47,634 nt of DNA from JAAYJR01 sp964563975 (GTDB lineage: Bacteria; Bacteroidota; Bacteroidia; Bacteroidales; Prolixibacteraceae), in NCBI GenBank assembly GCA_964563975.1, contig CAZLZJ010000011.1, positions 1-47,634 of the forward strand, written 5' to 3'. This document shows, in pieces, positions 9,385 to 18,612 of the stretch. A model generated the notes under the pieces. That model worked only from the letters and a program-made list of their open reading frames with translations, was not told the origin of the DNA and did no database searches. Numbering within the stretch: position 1 is the stretch's first letter; each line of letters begins with the position of its first letter. Position numbers and translations under genes: made by a program.

Positions 9385-10168
9385 GCCAGTAGGTAAGAAT
9401 CAGAGATAAAAGTATCACAAATAAACTGAGCATCAGCTTTTCTTTTGTTTCCAGCAGATAGATTGCATGCGTACTAATTTTATCCCAGTATTTTACATTC
9501 ATAAGTACCATAAAGTTATTAAGCGAATGTATAATAATGACTAAAAGTATATTTTGCGATCTGATCATAATCCAACCAAGCAGTAATCCCAATACAAAAG
9601 TAGCCGGAATCTGCCATGGATTTAAATGAAATAACGAAAAAAGAGCAGCTGAAATGAAAATTGTCGTGAAACGGTTGTAATTCTTTTGCAATCCATGAAA
9701 GATTAATCCTCTGAAAATTGATTCTTCAACAATGGGAGCAATTACCGATACCTTAATGAAAGCTCCCCATAAGCCGTAATCGCTTTCAAAGATCTTACTG
9801 AAAAGCTCCCAGAACCATGGAGGCGAAGGAATTATTTTTTCAACCACCAAATTAACCTCATCAAGAATGTTATGTGCACCCCAGAAAAAAAACGCAACAG
9901 AAATCAGTATCAGCGGATTGAAAAAACGAATCGGGAATATTTGGCGAAATGGGACTTTCGCCCTGCTTATTCCGTAAATAAGAATAAACAAATTTGATCC
10001 AATACCGACAACTATTTTTTTTACGGGATGGTATAGGTACTCTGTGTCTTTATAATAATCAATTACGGCAAGGGGAAAATCTATAACTGTTTGAATAAAT
10101 ATATATAATATTATAAGATGGATAGCCTGTATAATAGTCGGATAATATCTTTTTACTTTCCTCTGCAT
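9356..10168 (-). CDS. CPBP family intramembrane metalloprotease
   Basis: A 270-residue membrane protein with about seven hydrophobic segments. It has the CPBP (CAAX protease and bacteriocin-processing, Rce1-like) motifs: EExxxR as E148-E149...R153 in VEESIFRGL, FxxxH with H181 in LFSLFHLNP, and a third His, H214, in VIIIHSLNNF. These form the glutamate-activated metal site inside the membrane. Members process prenylated proteins in eukaryotes; in bacteria they serve bacteriocin maturation or immunity and anti-sigma processing, and no target is apparent here. ATG at 10166-10168. Convergent with the DUF4340 gene, overlapping it by 29 bases, and divergent from the rhamnulokinase gene. Confidence 0.88.
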   Translation of the reverse strand: MQRKVKRYYPTIIQAIHLIILYIFIQTVIDFPLAVIDYYKDTEYLYHPVKKIVVGIGSNLFILIYGISRAKVPFRQIFPIRFFNPLILISVAFFFWGAHNILDEVNLVVEKIIPSPPWFWELFSKIFESDYGLWGAFIKVSVIAPIVEESIFRGLIFHGLQKNYNRFTTIFISAALFSLFHLNPWQIPATFVLGLLLGWIMIRSQNILLVIIIHSLNNFMVLMNVKYWDKISTHAIYLLETKEKLMLSLFVILLSLILTYWLTLKKSKMK

Positions 10169-10323
10169 AATTATTATTTAACCAAATATATATTAATATT
10201 GTTTAGAATCTCTCTTTTTAAAAAGTAATTTTAACAGCTGTTTTTGTAAATATTTTTTACAAACTGTTTATCTAATGCTAAACATAGCTTTAATATTTAA
10301 TTTTAAATTTAAACCATATTTTA

Positions 10324-10349
10324 TATTTTTGATGATATTAAAAAATATC
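10324..10349 (+). promoter_or_regulatory. Possible -7 box and small palindrome upstream of rhaB
   Basis: TATTTTTG at 10324-10331 fits the TAnnTTTG -7 consensus, 35 bases before the ATG. It is followed at once by a 6-4-6 inverted repeat, GATATT (10334-10339) and AATATC (10344-10349), which could be an operator. No good -33 box is visible and the sequence is very AT-rich. Confidence 0.25.
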
Positions 10350-10366
10350 GGATTAAACTATTAGAA

Positions 10367-11839
10367 ATGAGTAAAAATACTTTTTTGGCATTCGACCTTG
10401 GAGCCTCCGGAGGAAGGGCTATTGCAGGAATTTTAAAAAATGGTAAGTTGGAACTTAAAGAGGTGCACAGGTTTAAAAACCAGATGACACTTATCCATGG
10501 CAGTTATTATTGGAATATTTTCAGTTTATTCGATGAGTTGAAAAAAGGATTAAAAAAGTGTATAGATAATTTTCAAATCTGTCCGCAATCAGTAGCTGTC
10601 GATACCTGGGGGGTTGATTATTCATTGATTTCCGGGAATGGGCAAATTATTGGTTTGCCATATGCATACAGGGATCATCGGACTAATGATATAATGGACG
10701 ATTTTTTTAATAATATTCTTTCAAAGGAAGAGACCTATTTGCTGACGGGAATACAATTTATGCAGTTCAACTCGCTGTTTCAACTTTATGCTTCGGTAAA
10801 GCAAAATTATCCCGGTTTGGATATTGCTGAACATATGCTGTTTACACCCGATACAATTAATTATCTTTTTACCGGTATAAGGAAAAACGAATATACCATT
10901 GCCAGTACATCACAGCTTTTGAAGCCGGGTAAGGCTGAATGGGAGTCCCGCCTGTTTAAAGCAGCAGGAATATCTGAAAAGCTACAGTGTGAGATTGTTG
11001 AACCGGGAACCATTTTGGGTAAGCTTTTGCCTGAAGTGTCTGAACAGACAGGATGTGGTGAGCTGTTATGTGTTGCAGTGGCATCTCACGATACTGCATC
11101 GGCTGTTGTATCCATACCCGCTGAAGAAGGAAGCTGGGCATACATCAGTTCGGGAACCTGGTCGTTGCTTGGTATAGAAAGTAAGGAACCATTGGTCTCA
11201 AAAGAGACCCTGAAAATGAATTTCACAAACGAGGGAGGAGCAGAAGGAACCACCCGGTTTATGAAAAACATTATGGGTATGTGGCTTATTCAGGAGTGTA
11301 AACGTATTTGGGACAATGAAATTGAATTGAGCTGGCAGGACATTGTAGATTTAAGCCTTAAGGCTGAACCTTTTAAATGCCTTATTAATCCTGATGACAA
11401 TTTATTTATCAACCCCGGAAATATGCCTGAAGCAATTGTCAGTTATTGCAAGGCTGCCGGACAGCCGGTTCCGGAAAGTAAAGGAGAAATTGCCAGATGT
11501 ATTTACGATAGTCTTGTACTTAAATATAAATATACCATTAAAAATATAGAATCAATAACAGGCAGGAAGATCGAAAAATTGCATATTATTGGCGGTGGTG
11601 CTTATAATGAGATGCTAAATCAGTTTACAGCTGATGCAACAGGTATACCGGTAATTGCCGGGCCAACTGAAGCAACTGCCATCGGTAATATAATGATGCA
11701 GGCCAAGGCACTGGGCGTGGTAAATTCGGTAAGTGAAATCAGAAAGGTTGTAAGGCGCTCTATAGATGTAAGAACCTATCTGCCTGAATCCGGATTGAAT
11801 TGGGAAAAAGCATATGACCGTTTTATGAAGTTGCTTTAA
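10367..11839 (+). CDS. rhaB: Rhamnulokinase (FGGY family)
   Basis: A 490-residue FGGY sugar kinase that phosphorylates L-rhamnulose to L-rhamnulose 1-phosphate in the cytoplasm. The first ATP-binding segment FDLGASGGRAIAG is at residues 9-21. VDTWGVDYSLI and the following PYAYRDHRTN are typical of RhaB rather than xylulo- or glycerol kinases. The second phosphate loop region reads SSGTWSLLG, and the adenosine-binding IIGGGAYN is near residue 405. Length is normal for RhaB. No rhamnose isomerase or aldolase lies beside it; the GH78 enzyme at 25168 is the only other rhamnose-related gene in view. Its stop codon abuts the stop of the convergent alcohol dehydrogenase. Confidence 0.9.
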   Translation: MSKNTFLAFDLGASGGRAIAGILKNGKLELKEVHRFKNQMTLIHGSYYWNIFSLFDELKKGLKKCIDNFQICPQSVAVDTWGVDYSLISGNGQIIGLPYAYRDHRTNDIMDDFFNNILSKEETYLLTGIQFMQFNSLFQLYASVKQNYPGLDIAEHMLFTPDTINYLFTGIRKNEYTIASTSQLLKPGKAEWESRLFKAAGISEKLQCEIVEPGTILGKLLPEVSEQTGCGELLCVAVASHDTASAVVSIPAEEGSWAYISSGTWSLLGIESKEPLVSKETLKMNFTNEGGAEGTTRFMKNIMGMWLIQECKRIWDNEIELSWQDIVDLSLKAEPFKCLINPDDNLFINPGNMPEAIVSYCKAAGQPVPESKGEIARCIYDSLVLKYKYTIKNIESITGRKIEKLHIIGGGAYNEMLNQFTADATGIPVIAGPTEATAIGNIMMQAKALGVVNSVSEIRKVVRRSIDVRTYLPESGLNWEKAYDRFMKLL

Positions 11840-13000
11840 TTACAATCTTTCAGTAAGAATAGCTTTTACAACATTATAATCAATATCTCTCTTTTCACCG
11901 AAAAGAGTACCACGTTTTTTGATACGTTCGGTTATCTTCTCAATCGTATCATCAGTAATATTGTAATCCGACAATTTTGTTTTGATGCCCATTTGCTCGA
12001 AAAACTCAACAGTTTTCAAAATAGCTTTATCAATCTTTTCATCATCAGAGCCTTTTTTTATCCCCCAAATGCGCTTTCCATATTGAATGATCTTCTCTTT
12101 TTTGCTCTCTCTTTTAATATTCATAACTCCGGGTAAAACGATAGCAAGGGTTCGTGCATGATCAATGCCATGAAGTGCTGTAAGTTCATGTCCTATTGCA
12201 TGAGTGGACCAATCTTGCGGCACTCCGGCACCAATCATTCCGTTAAGAGCCATTGTAGCACTCCACATAAAATTTGCCGCTGTGTTATAATCTCTTTTGT
12301 CGGCTAAAATTTTGGGACCGGTTTCAATCAAGGTTTGCAGAATACTTTCTGCAAACCTGTCCTGTAAAGGAGAATCAACAGGAAAAGTCAGGTATTGCTC
12401 CATAACATGTATAAATGAATCTACAATACCGTTTGATATCTGTCGGTCGGGCAGGGTATAAACACATTCAGGATCAAGAATAGAAAACCGGGGAAGGACT
12501 TTAGGGGTATCAAATGCAAGTTTTTCCTGCTTGGAGAGCCTTGAAATAACTGCATTTTTATTCATTTCTGAACCTGTTGCAGGCAATGTAAGCACAACCC
12601 CAATCGGTAATGCATCCTTTATTTCAATTTTATACCTGTACGCCAGGATATCCCAGGGATCACCATCGCCATACAGAGCAGCAACCGCTATAAATTTGGT
12701 TGCATCAATTACAGATCCTCCTCCGGCTGCCAGCAAAAAATTTACATTATTTTTTTTTACCATTTCCGTCGCTCTCATACAGGTTTCATATGATGGATTT
12801 GGCTCAATGCCTCCAAATTCAAATATATTAAATCCTTCAAGAGCGCTTTTTATCTGCTGATAAATTCCATTTTTCTTTATACTTCCACCTCCATAGGTGA
12901 TCAAAATATTTTTACCGGCAGGAAGCACTTCAGCAACTTTGGATATACTGCCTTTTCCGAAGATAATTTTTACCGGGTTTTTATATTCAAAATTGTACAT
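11840..13000 (-). CDS. YqhD-like iron-containing (zinc) alcohol dehydrogenase
   Basis: A 386-residue type III alcohol dehydrogenase. Metal ligands fall at D194, H198, H267 and H281, the same numbering as E. coli YqhD. Cofactor motifs are TYGGGSIKKNG (residues 35-45) and GGGSVIDATKF (93-103); the small residues of the first loop resemble NADPH-using YqhD. QDWSTHAIGHELTALHGIDH is the signature of the YqhD/BdhA branch. Such enzymes reduce a broad range of aldehydes to alcohols. Its location beside rhamnulokinase suggests, but does not show, reduction of lactaldehyde from rhamnose breakdown. It is 42 bases downstream of the S41 lipoprotein gene on the same strand. ATG at 12998-13000. Confidence 0.9.
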   Translation of the reverse strand: MYNFEYKNPVKIIFGKGSISKVAEVLPAGKNILITYGGGSIKKNGIYQQIKSALEGFNIFEFGGIEPNPSYETCMRATEMVKKNNVNFLLAAGGGSVIDATKFIAVAALYGDGDPWDILAYRYKIEIKDALPIGVVLTLPATGSEMNKNAVISRLSKQEKLAFDTPKVLPRFSILDPECVYTLPDRQISNGIVDSFIHVMEQYLTFPVDSPLQDRFAESILQTLIETGPKILADKRDYNTAANFMWSATMALNGMIGAGVPQDWSTHAIGHELTALHGIDHARTLAIVLPGVMNIKRESKKEKIIQYGKRIWGIKKGSDDEKIDKAILKTVEFFEQMGIKTKLSDYNITDDTIEKITERIKKRGTLFGEKRDIDYNVVKAILTERL

Positions 13001-13042
13001 TTATTAAGTTTTAATAAATTAAACCATTACATTGCAAAATAG

Positions 13043-14638
13043 TCAATCTGTTTTAAATGAAAATTTCCTAAATGTTTGAGTTGGTTTTTGATCCATATAC
13101 ATTAAACCATCCGGATAGGGCCAATTTTTAACAATTCCGGGAAACTTTACAGACATAAGGGGTGCCTTAGCCGATTTGACAGCCATAACTCCTCTGATAT
13201 CATCAAGGGCTGCAGATAAAAGAGGCTCATCAGTATCTCCGAAAGGTAAAAAATTGAGCAAATTTTCCTGTACTTCTATATCCGGAGGTATTCCGCCAAT
13301 ATAATCCGCTTCGCCTGCCGAATTAACAAATTTTGCAATTATAAGCTGCATCCCCAATGTATGATTGGGATTTACAATATCATTGTCATAATCAATCCAA
13401 TCTTTAAAGGTAGTCGACCCAACAAATTTTCCTCTGGTAGTTGTTCCTACGCATTTCAGATTTATGTCAAAGGGTTTTAATCCGTTGATAAGCAACTCAC
13501 TTGCAGAAACAGAATTACCGGATATAAGTACATAGAGATCACTTATATTCAAGCTGGTTATTGGCATTTTGGGAGTTTTGACAGATCTGAGGTATATTCC
13601 ATTTTCATCATGAATTTTCCAGGTAACTGTATCAATATAATAATTCAGGTAATTATTTAAGGACTCTTCACCATATAGTTTAATAAGCTGAGATTGTACA
13701 AAGTCGTTATATTGTGTTTTTGAAAAAAGTTTGGTTGAATCATTGGAGTATATCATACTTGCAAGGTAAGAAGCACTTTGAGCCGATCCGCCTAAGTTGT
13801 ATCTTAAATCGAGTATAAGTTTGTTAACTCCTGCATTTTTAAATTTAGTGAATAGATCATTCAGCAAAAGGTCGTACGAAGTACCCAACTTTTCATCATA
13901 AGCAAAGGTAAAGCCATTATAAACTATATATCCAACCTTATACCCGTCGATATTATATATACTGTCAAGAAAAACTGGATTTTCCTGCATTATCTTTCCG
14001 GTGACCGAATATTCAATTCCATTTTCATATACTCCGTACAGGGTTGCCTCGCCCATTTGATAAGTGCAGGAGAGCCTGTTAAATAACAGATCATTATAGT
14101 TATTACTATTTAATTTGATATTATCTACTTTCATTATAATATCGCCCCTTTTTATACCTGCACCGGCAGCAGGAGAATCTTTAAGAACATACAAAACCAA
14201 TGCTGCCAAAGTACCTTCATTGTCTATGGATATTCTGCCGGGAACAATACCGGTTGTTTCTGAAATGCCTGTAAGCCAATTCTCAATATCTTTATAATGG
14301 TCAAAAATAATTGACCATTTGTCGACCTCCCCATATTTATATAAATGGCGATAGAATAACTCTTTAGGATCTGAAAATTTATTCAGGTAGTAATTATAAT
14401 AATCCTTACTATTAAGTTTGCCGTCAGTAAGTTCAGGTACTTCATTCAACCAGTAATAATAAATTGCCAGGTTATTAAAGACAAATTTATTTTCATCCGC
14501 AGCTTCAGGTATATCATCAGGTAATTGGTCAGGGCCGGGGTTATCTTCGGGTAATGGATCTTCTTTCTCACAGCTTATTATTGCAAACCATAAAAAAAGG
14601 GTTAATAACAGCCAACCGTTTTGTCTTATTTTCTGCAT
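13043..14638 (-). CDS. S41 family C-terminal-processing-type peptidase, lipoprotein
   Basis: A 531-residue exported serine protease. I place the start at the ATG 14636-14638 because it begins a lipoprotein signal, MQKIRQNGW then a hydrophobic run and the lipobox AIISC; an ATG 87 bases upstream (14725) would bury that signal behind 29 residues. After the Cys is an acidic, Pro-rich linker common in Bacteroidota surface or periplasmic lipoproteins. A PDZ domain follows (SPAAGAGIKRGDIIMKVDNI), then the S41 core: LILDLRYNLGGSAQSA, the nucleophile Ser in ISGNSVSASE, and the general-base Lys in TTTRGKFVGST. Function is degradation or trimming of envelope proteins; the target is unknown. It lies 96 bases downstream of the PgpH-like gene. 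Confidence 0.88.
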   Translation of the reverse strand: MQKIRQNGWLLLTLFLWFAIISCEKEDPLPEDNPGPDQLPDDIPEAADENKFVFNNLAIYYYWLNEVPELTDGKLNSKDYYNYYLNKFSDPKELFYRHLYKYGEVDKWSIIFDHYKDIENWLTGISETTGIVPGRISIDNEGTLAALVLYVLKDSPAAGAGIKRGDIIMKVDNIKLNSNNYNDLLFNRLSCTYQMGEATLYGVYENGIEYSVTGKIMQENPVFLDSIYNIDGYKVGYIVYNGFTFAYDEKLGTSYDLLLNDLFTKFKNAGVNKLILDLRYNLGGSAQSASYLASMIYSNDSTKLFSKTQYNDFVQSQLIKLYGEESLNNYLNYYIDTVTWKIHDENGIYLRSVKTPKMPITSLNISDLYVLISGNSVSASELLINGLKPFDINLKCVGTTTRGKFVGSTTFKDWIDYDNDIVNPNHTLGMQLIIAKFVNSAGEADYIGGIPPDIEVQENLLNFLPFGDTDEPLLSAALDDIRGVMAVKSAKAPLMSVKFPGIVKNWPYPDGLMYMDQKPTQTFRKFSFKTD

Positions 14639-14734
14639 AAACAACACTATTATATTTTCAGATTCTTTTATTAAATTGGTATTAAAATAGAAAAAGATAC
14701 GGATTAAGCACAAAAACCATTCCATATCAAATGG

Positions 14735-16813
14735 TTATTCCACTTTTTCTTTAGGATATTCAATCCTGATATGAAAAATGTTCATCAGCTTATTAAGCAG
14801 TATCTCCTTAATAATTTTAATATCATGAAAAGTAAGATCAGATTGCTCTAATTGTTTATCTCTTATTTTTTGATCTATAATATCGTCAATCAGCTCTTTA
14901 AATTTTTGGGGTGTTTTCTCTTTAAGGCTTCTGGATGCCGCTTCAACCCCGTCGACTAACATTACCACTGCTGCTTCTTTAGATACAGGCAGGGGGCCGG
15001 GATAATTAAAGGAGGATTCATCTGTTTTTTCAGATGGATTTTCCTGCTGATACTTAAGATAAAAATATTTTGCTTTGGTTGTTCCATGGTGTGTTGCTAT
15101 AAACTCAATTAGTGAGTCGGGAAGATTATGTTTTTTAGCTAATTTGACACCTTTATTCACATGGTCAATAATTATTTCAGCACTTTTCAGATAACTGATA
15201 TTATCGTGGGGGTTAATACCGGCATCTTGATTTTCAATGAAAAAGGCGGGAGCAGATATTTTGCCAATGTCATGATAGAGAGCTCCTGCTCTTACCTTAA
15301 ACGGATTACCTCCTATTTTTAATATTATCTCTTCGGCAAGGTTGGCTATCTGAATAGAATGCTGAAATGTTCCCGGTGCTTTTTCCGCAAGCTTTCTAAG
15401 AAGCGGCTGATTAGTGTCAGACAGCTCAATAAGTGTTACATCGGAAACAAATCCGAATATTTTTTCAAAAATAAATACCAAAGGATAGACAAGCAGTACA
15501 AGTAAACTGCTAAGTCCAAACCATTGCAAAGTTTTAAAATTTGCAGAAAATAAATTTCCTTCGTAAATAAGCTCTAAAGCAAGAAAAACAATCAGGTAAG
15601 TAAGAAAAACCCATATTGCTGCCATAACAAGGTGCACTCTTCTGTGCATTTTACTAAGGCTGAATACGGCAGTTATACCGGCAGTTATCTGCATTAGCAC
15701 AAATTCATAATTATTAGGGGCAAAGAAACCTGTTATCAAAGTGGCAATTGTCAATGTAAATATTGCTGTCCTTGAATCATAAAATGTTCTTATGATAATT
15801 GGAAAAATTGCAAAAGGAATAATATATATATGGAGGTTAGGGAATGATTCAATATACTTACTTATCAAAACCATTGACACAAGAAACAGCAGGAGGAATG
15901 ACAATTTTCTGAATTGCCTGAGTATCTCTTTTTTGAAAATATATAAAAAAAGGAACAATAAAATAACAAAGACCGATACCAATACAGCTCTTCCAACAGA
16001 GTTAAAGGAGCTGTTAATACCCCGAATAAACTCCTTTTCATAGCTTGCTTTTAACGACTCAAGTATTTGAAATTTTGCATCGTCAATAATTTCTCCTTCA
16101 AGGACAATCCGTTCCCCGGTTTTTATCATTCCTCTTGTAGATGAAATAGCTGATGTGGCAGACTTAATCTCCTTGATTGTGGTTAATTCATCAAATTCAA
16201 GATTTGCAGCAATATAATTTTTTGGAGTTAACCGCTTAATTTCATTTTCTGCACCGGAATATATACCTGAAGTTTTTTTAAGGATATTGACAAAAAGCGT
16301 ATATGCTGTTTTTTCGGAAAGCAAATCATTTATTGATATTTTTTCAACTCTGTTTCCGGTTCTTTTTTTAATTTCATTTTTACCCTCAAGCTCTTTATAT
16401 GTTTCCGGCGAACGCTGTAATATTCCTTTTCCATAAAGCTCTTTCAGCGAAGTTTTCAAAAAGTTCAATACCTCTGTGTTTGTTTGCCCGGCACCGGGCA
16501 GATTGTGCCAGTCAGACTCCATCATTGCCAATTTTTGCGCAACAATTACCGTGTCAACAGTAAAATATGGCGCTATTGCATTCAGTTGTTCAGACTTCTC
16601 CTTCTCTATCTCATTATATGTTTTTAAGATTGCAAAATCAAAAGGTGCAACCAGATTTTCATGTTTCCATGGAAATCCTTTCTGATACTCATATTTAAAT
16701 TTTGGCTCACCGGGCAAAATTAAAAAAAGCAGTACTGCAGTCAAAAGGAATATAAATATCCATGAAAATATCAGTGTGTAGCTTTTTATCTTTTGTGTAA
16801 TATTTTTTATCAT
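14735..16813 (-). CDS. pgpH: PgpH-like 7TM-HD (HDIG) phosphodiesterase
   Basis: A 692-residue inner membrane protein. An N-terminal membrane segment (residues 14-31) is followed by an extracytoplasmic domain to about 270, then about seven closely spaced membrane segments (about 275-460) and a cytoplasmic HD domain with LYHDIGKIS near residue 512 and further His residues in IATHHGTTK. This is the 7TMR-HDED/7TM-HD arrangement of PgpH (YqfF), which hydrolyses cyclic di-AMP in Firmicutes. The same architecture is common in Bacteroidota, where the substrate is assumed to be c-di-AMP by homology. The metal-binding HD pair is intact. ATG at 16811-16813, first gene of a probable three-gene operon with the S41 lipoprotein and the alcohol dehydrogenase. 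Confidence 0.88.
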   Translation of the reverse strand: MIKNITQKIKSYTLIFSWIFIFLLTAVLLFLILPGEPKFKYEYQKGFPWKHENLVAPFDFAILKTYNEIEKEKSEQLNAIAPYFTVDTVIVAQKLAMMESDWHNLPGAGQTNTEVLNFLKTSLKELYGKGILQRSPETYKELEGKNEIKKRTGNRVEKISINDLLSEKTAYTLFVNILKKTSGIYSGAENEIKRLTPKNYIAANLEFDELTTIKEIKSATSAISSTRGMIKTGERIVLEGEIIDDAKFQILESLKASYEKEFIRGINSSFNSVGRAVLVSVFVILLFLFLYIFKKEILRQFRKLSFLLLFLVSMVLISKYIESFPNLHIYIIPFAIFPIIIRTFYDSRTAIFTLTIATLITGFFAPNNYEFVLMQITAGITAVFSLSKMHRRVHLVMAAIWVFLTYLIVFLALELIYEGNLFSANFKTLQWFGLSSLLVLLVYPLVFIFEKIFGFVSDVTLIELSDTNQPLLRKLAEKAPGTFQHSIQIANLAEEIILKIGGNPFKVRAGALYHDIGKISAPAFFIENQDAGINPHDNISYLKSAEIIIDHVNKGVKLAKKHNLPDSLIEFIATHHGTTKAKYFYLKYQQENPSEKTDESSFNYPGPLPVSKEAAVVMLVDGVEAASRSLKEKTPQKFKELIDDIIDQKIRDKQLEQSDLTFHDIKIIKEILLNKLMNIFHIRIEYPKEKVE

Positions 16814-16866
16814 AAAGAGTTCTGTTTAATTAAAATGTCGAACAATGACATTTTTTTACACAACAA

Positions 16867-16874
16867 CAAAATTA
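16867..16874 (-). promoter_or_regulatory. Possible -7 box of the PgpH-like gene
   Basis: Read on the minus strand this is TAATTTTG, a match to TAnnTTTG, 53 bases before the ATG. No clear -33 box is seen. It lies in the 185-base divergent region shared with the NlpC/P60 gene. Confidence 0.22.
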
Positions 16875-16933
16875 CTAATTGTATTTAGTATTGATTAATT
16901 TGAGCTCTGTTTTTTCATTTCATGGCAATTTTA

Positions 16934-16941
16934 TAGATTTG
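16934..16941 (+). promoter_or_regulatory. Possible -7 box of the NlpC/P60 gene
   Basis: TAGATTTG fits TAnnTTTG and lies 57 bases before the ATG at 16999. A TTTG at 16899-16902 is too far away for a normal -33 spacing, so the call is weak. Confidence 0.22.
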
Positions 16942-16998
16942 TGTTAACCGGAAAATGTAATAATCAAATTTTTGAAATAAAGTTAATAAAATTATTGA

Positions 16999-17805
16999 AT
17001 GCAATACGGAATATCCGGCTTAAGCCTCATACCTGTCAGAAAAGAGCCATCAGAAAAAAGTGAGATGGTAACCCAGATATTATTTGGTGAATATTTCCTG
17101 ATATTGGAAGAAATGGTTGGCTGGTGTCATGTAAAACTGGCATGGGATGGGTATATGGGGTGGATTGACAGTAAAATGATCACCGAAATAGATGAGAAAA
17201 CTTATAGAAAGATTGAAAAAAAGCCGATTGCCGTTTCCGGAGATATTATAAGCTTGGTAAAAACAGGTGATAATCAAAATCTGATACTTGCAGCCGGGAG
17301 CACACTTCCGTTATGGAGACCTTATCTGAAAGAATTCACTGTTGGTGACAAGACTTATCATTCGCCCGGCAGGGTTTTATATGGTAAGTTCAAAAATCCC
17401 CGCAACATGGTTATTAACCAGGCATTAAAATATTATAATACACCATATTTATGGGGAGGAAGATCACCTTTTGGAATTGATTGCAGCGGTTTTTCCCAGA
17501 TAGTTTATAAAATGATAGGTATTAGCATACCACGTGATGCTTCAATGCAGATAAATGAAGGAAGATCATTTGGGTATCCCGGCGAGTCAGAACCGGGAGA
17601 CCTGGCTTTTTTTGATGACGATGAAGGGAATATTGTTCATGTCGGGATAATTTGGGGACAAAATAAAATAATTCATGCATCAGGAAAAGTAAGGGTAGAT
17701 AATTTGGATCAGTTTGGAATTTTCAATGAAAACTTGAAACGTTACACCCATAAATTACGTGTAATGAAAAAGATAATCAACATTTATGAAACAGGTTTGC
17801 TATAA
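16999..17805 (+). CDS. NlpC/P60 (C40) peptidase with SH3-like domains
   Basis: A 268-residue cysteine peptidase of the dipeptidyl-peptidase VI/YkfC type. Two bacterial SH3-like domains occupy about residues 1-65 and 75-130, and the NlpC/P60 domain about 135-255. The catalytic Cys162 is in GIDCSGFSQ, His214 in IVHVGIIWG, and the third polar residue is probably His226 in IIHASGK. There is no signal peptide or membrane segment, so it probably acts in the cytoplasm, where this group cleaves gamma-D-Glu-diamino acid bonds of imported muropeptides during peptidoglycan recycling. ATG at 16999; no other gene shares its transcript. Converges on the sirtuin gene with a 32-base spacer. Confidence 0.88.
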   Translation: MQYGISGLSLIPVRKEPSEKSEMVTQILFGEYFLILEEMVGWCHVKLAWDGYMGWIDSKMITEIDEKTYRKIEKKPIAVSGDIISLVKTGDNQNLILAAGSTLPLWRPYLKEFTVGDKTYHSPGRVLYGKFKNPRNMVINQALKYYNTPYLWGGRSPFGIDCSGFSQIVYKMIGISIPRDASMQINEGRSFGYPGESEPGDLAFFDDDEGNIVHVGIIWGQNKIIHASGKVRVDNLDQFGIFNENLKRYTHKLRVMKKIINIYETGLL

Positions 17806-17837
17806 CACCGGATACAGTTAAACTGAATGTAAAAGAT

Positions 17838-18581
17838 TCAGAGGTACAGTTGTTCGCCAATTTTTTCCATTGCTTCAGTTGCTTTAGCCTCAATAAAAAG
17901 GTCTGTAATACTGTCAGTGAAAAATGAAGGTTTAATATTGATTTCAATTATTTTTGCTCCCGTATCTTTTGCAATTTTTGGAATTTCCGCAGCAGGCAGA
18001 ACCTCTGCATGTGTACCTATTATCAAAATCAAGTCTGCTTTTTTTGCTTCTTCGAAAGAACGTTTTTTTGCAAATTCCGGAATAGGTTCATTAAAAAATA
18101 CTATATCCGGTTTTAATATTCCTTTACAGATATAACAGGTAGGAGGTAAATAGTTTAAATCTGCAAAACTCATATCATATTCAGAGTTGCACTCCGTACA
18201 TACAAGCCGGCGATAACTGCCATGCAGCTCATAGACATATTTATTTCCTGCTTTTTGATGTAAATGATCAATATTCTGGGTAATGACAGATTCAAGAAAC
18301 CCTCTTTTTTCCATTTTTGCAAGTACAAGATGAGCAATATTGGGTTCGGCATCACCAAGCTTGTCGTAAAATACCTCCTTCAACTTTTTCCAGGCCTGAA
18401 GGGGTTTTTTGTGAAAATATTCAATTTCCACAAAAATAGGGTGGGTGGTGTTCCATAAGCCTCCTGAACCTCTGAAAGGAGATATCCCACTCTCTACTGA
18501 AACCCCTGCACCTGTGAAAGCAACCATGTACTTCGCATTCCGTATAAGTCTTACAGCCTCTGTAATTTTTTCACTATCCAT
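17838..18581 (-). CDS. cobB: SIR2 family NAD-dependent protein deacylase (sirtuin)
   Basis: A 247-residue sirtuin. NAD-binding GAGVSVESGISPFRG starts near residue 25, QNIDHLHQKAG is near 103, the catalytic His is in YELHGSYRR (near 120), and a four-Cys zinc site is formed by CTEC and CYIC (near 128-152). Aligned by eye to E. coli CobB, the Tyr-x2-Arg pair that favours succinyl-lysine is replaced by Lys residues (QAWKKLK), which points to deacetylation. It sits 31 bases downstream of the synthetase/GNAT fusion and in the same run as acetyl-CoA synthetase, its classic substrate. ATG at 18579-18581 is preferred over the GTG immediately before it. Confidence 0.9.
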   Translation of the reverse strand: MDSEKITEAVRLIRNAKYMVAFTGAGVSVESGISPFRGSGGLWNTTHPIFVEIEYFHKKPLQAWKKLKEVFYDKLGDAEPNIAHLVLAKMEKRGFLESVITQNIDHLHQKAGNKYVYELHGSYRRLVCTECNSEYDMSFADLNYLPPTCYICKGILKPDIVFFNEPIPEFAKKRSFEEAKKADLILIIGTHAEVLPAAEIPKIAKDTGAKIIEINIKPSFFTDSITDLFIEAKATEAMEKIGEQLYL

Positions 18582-18612
18582 CACCGAAGCAATTGCCTGC
18601 CTGAAATTGTTT

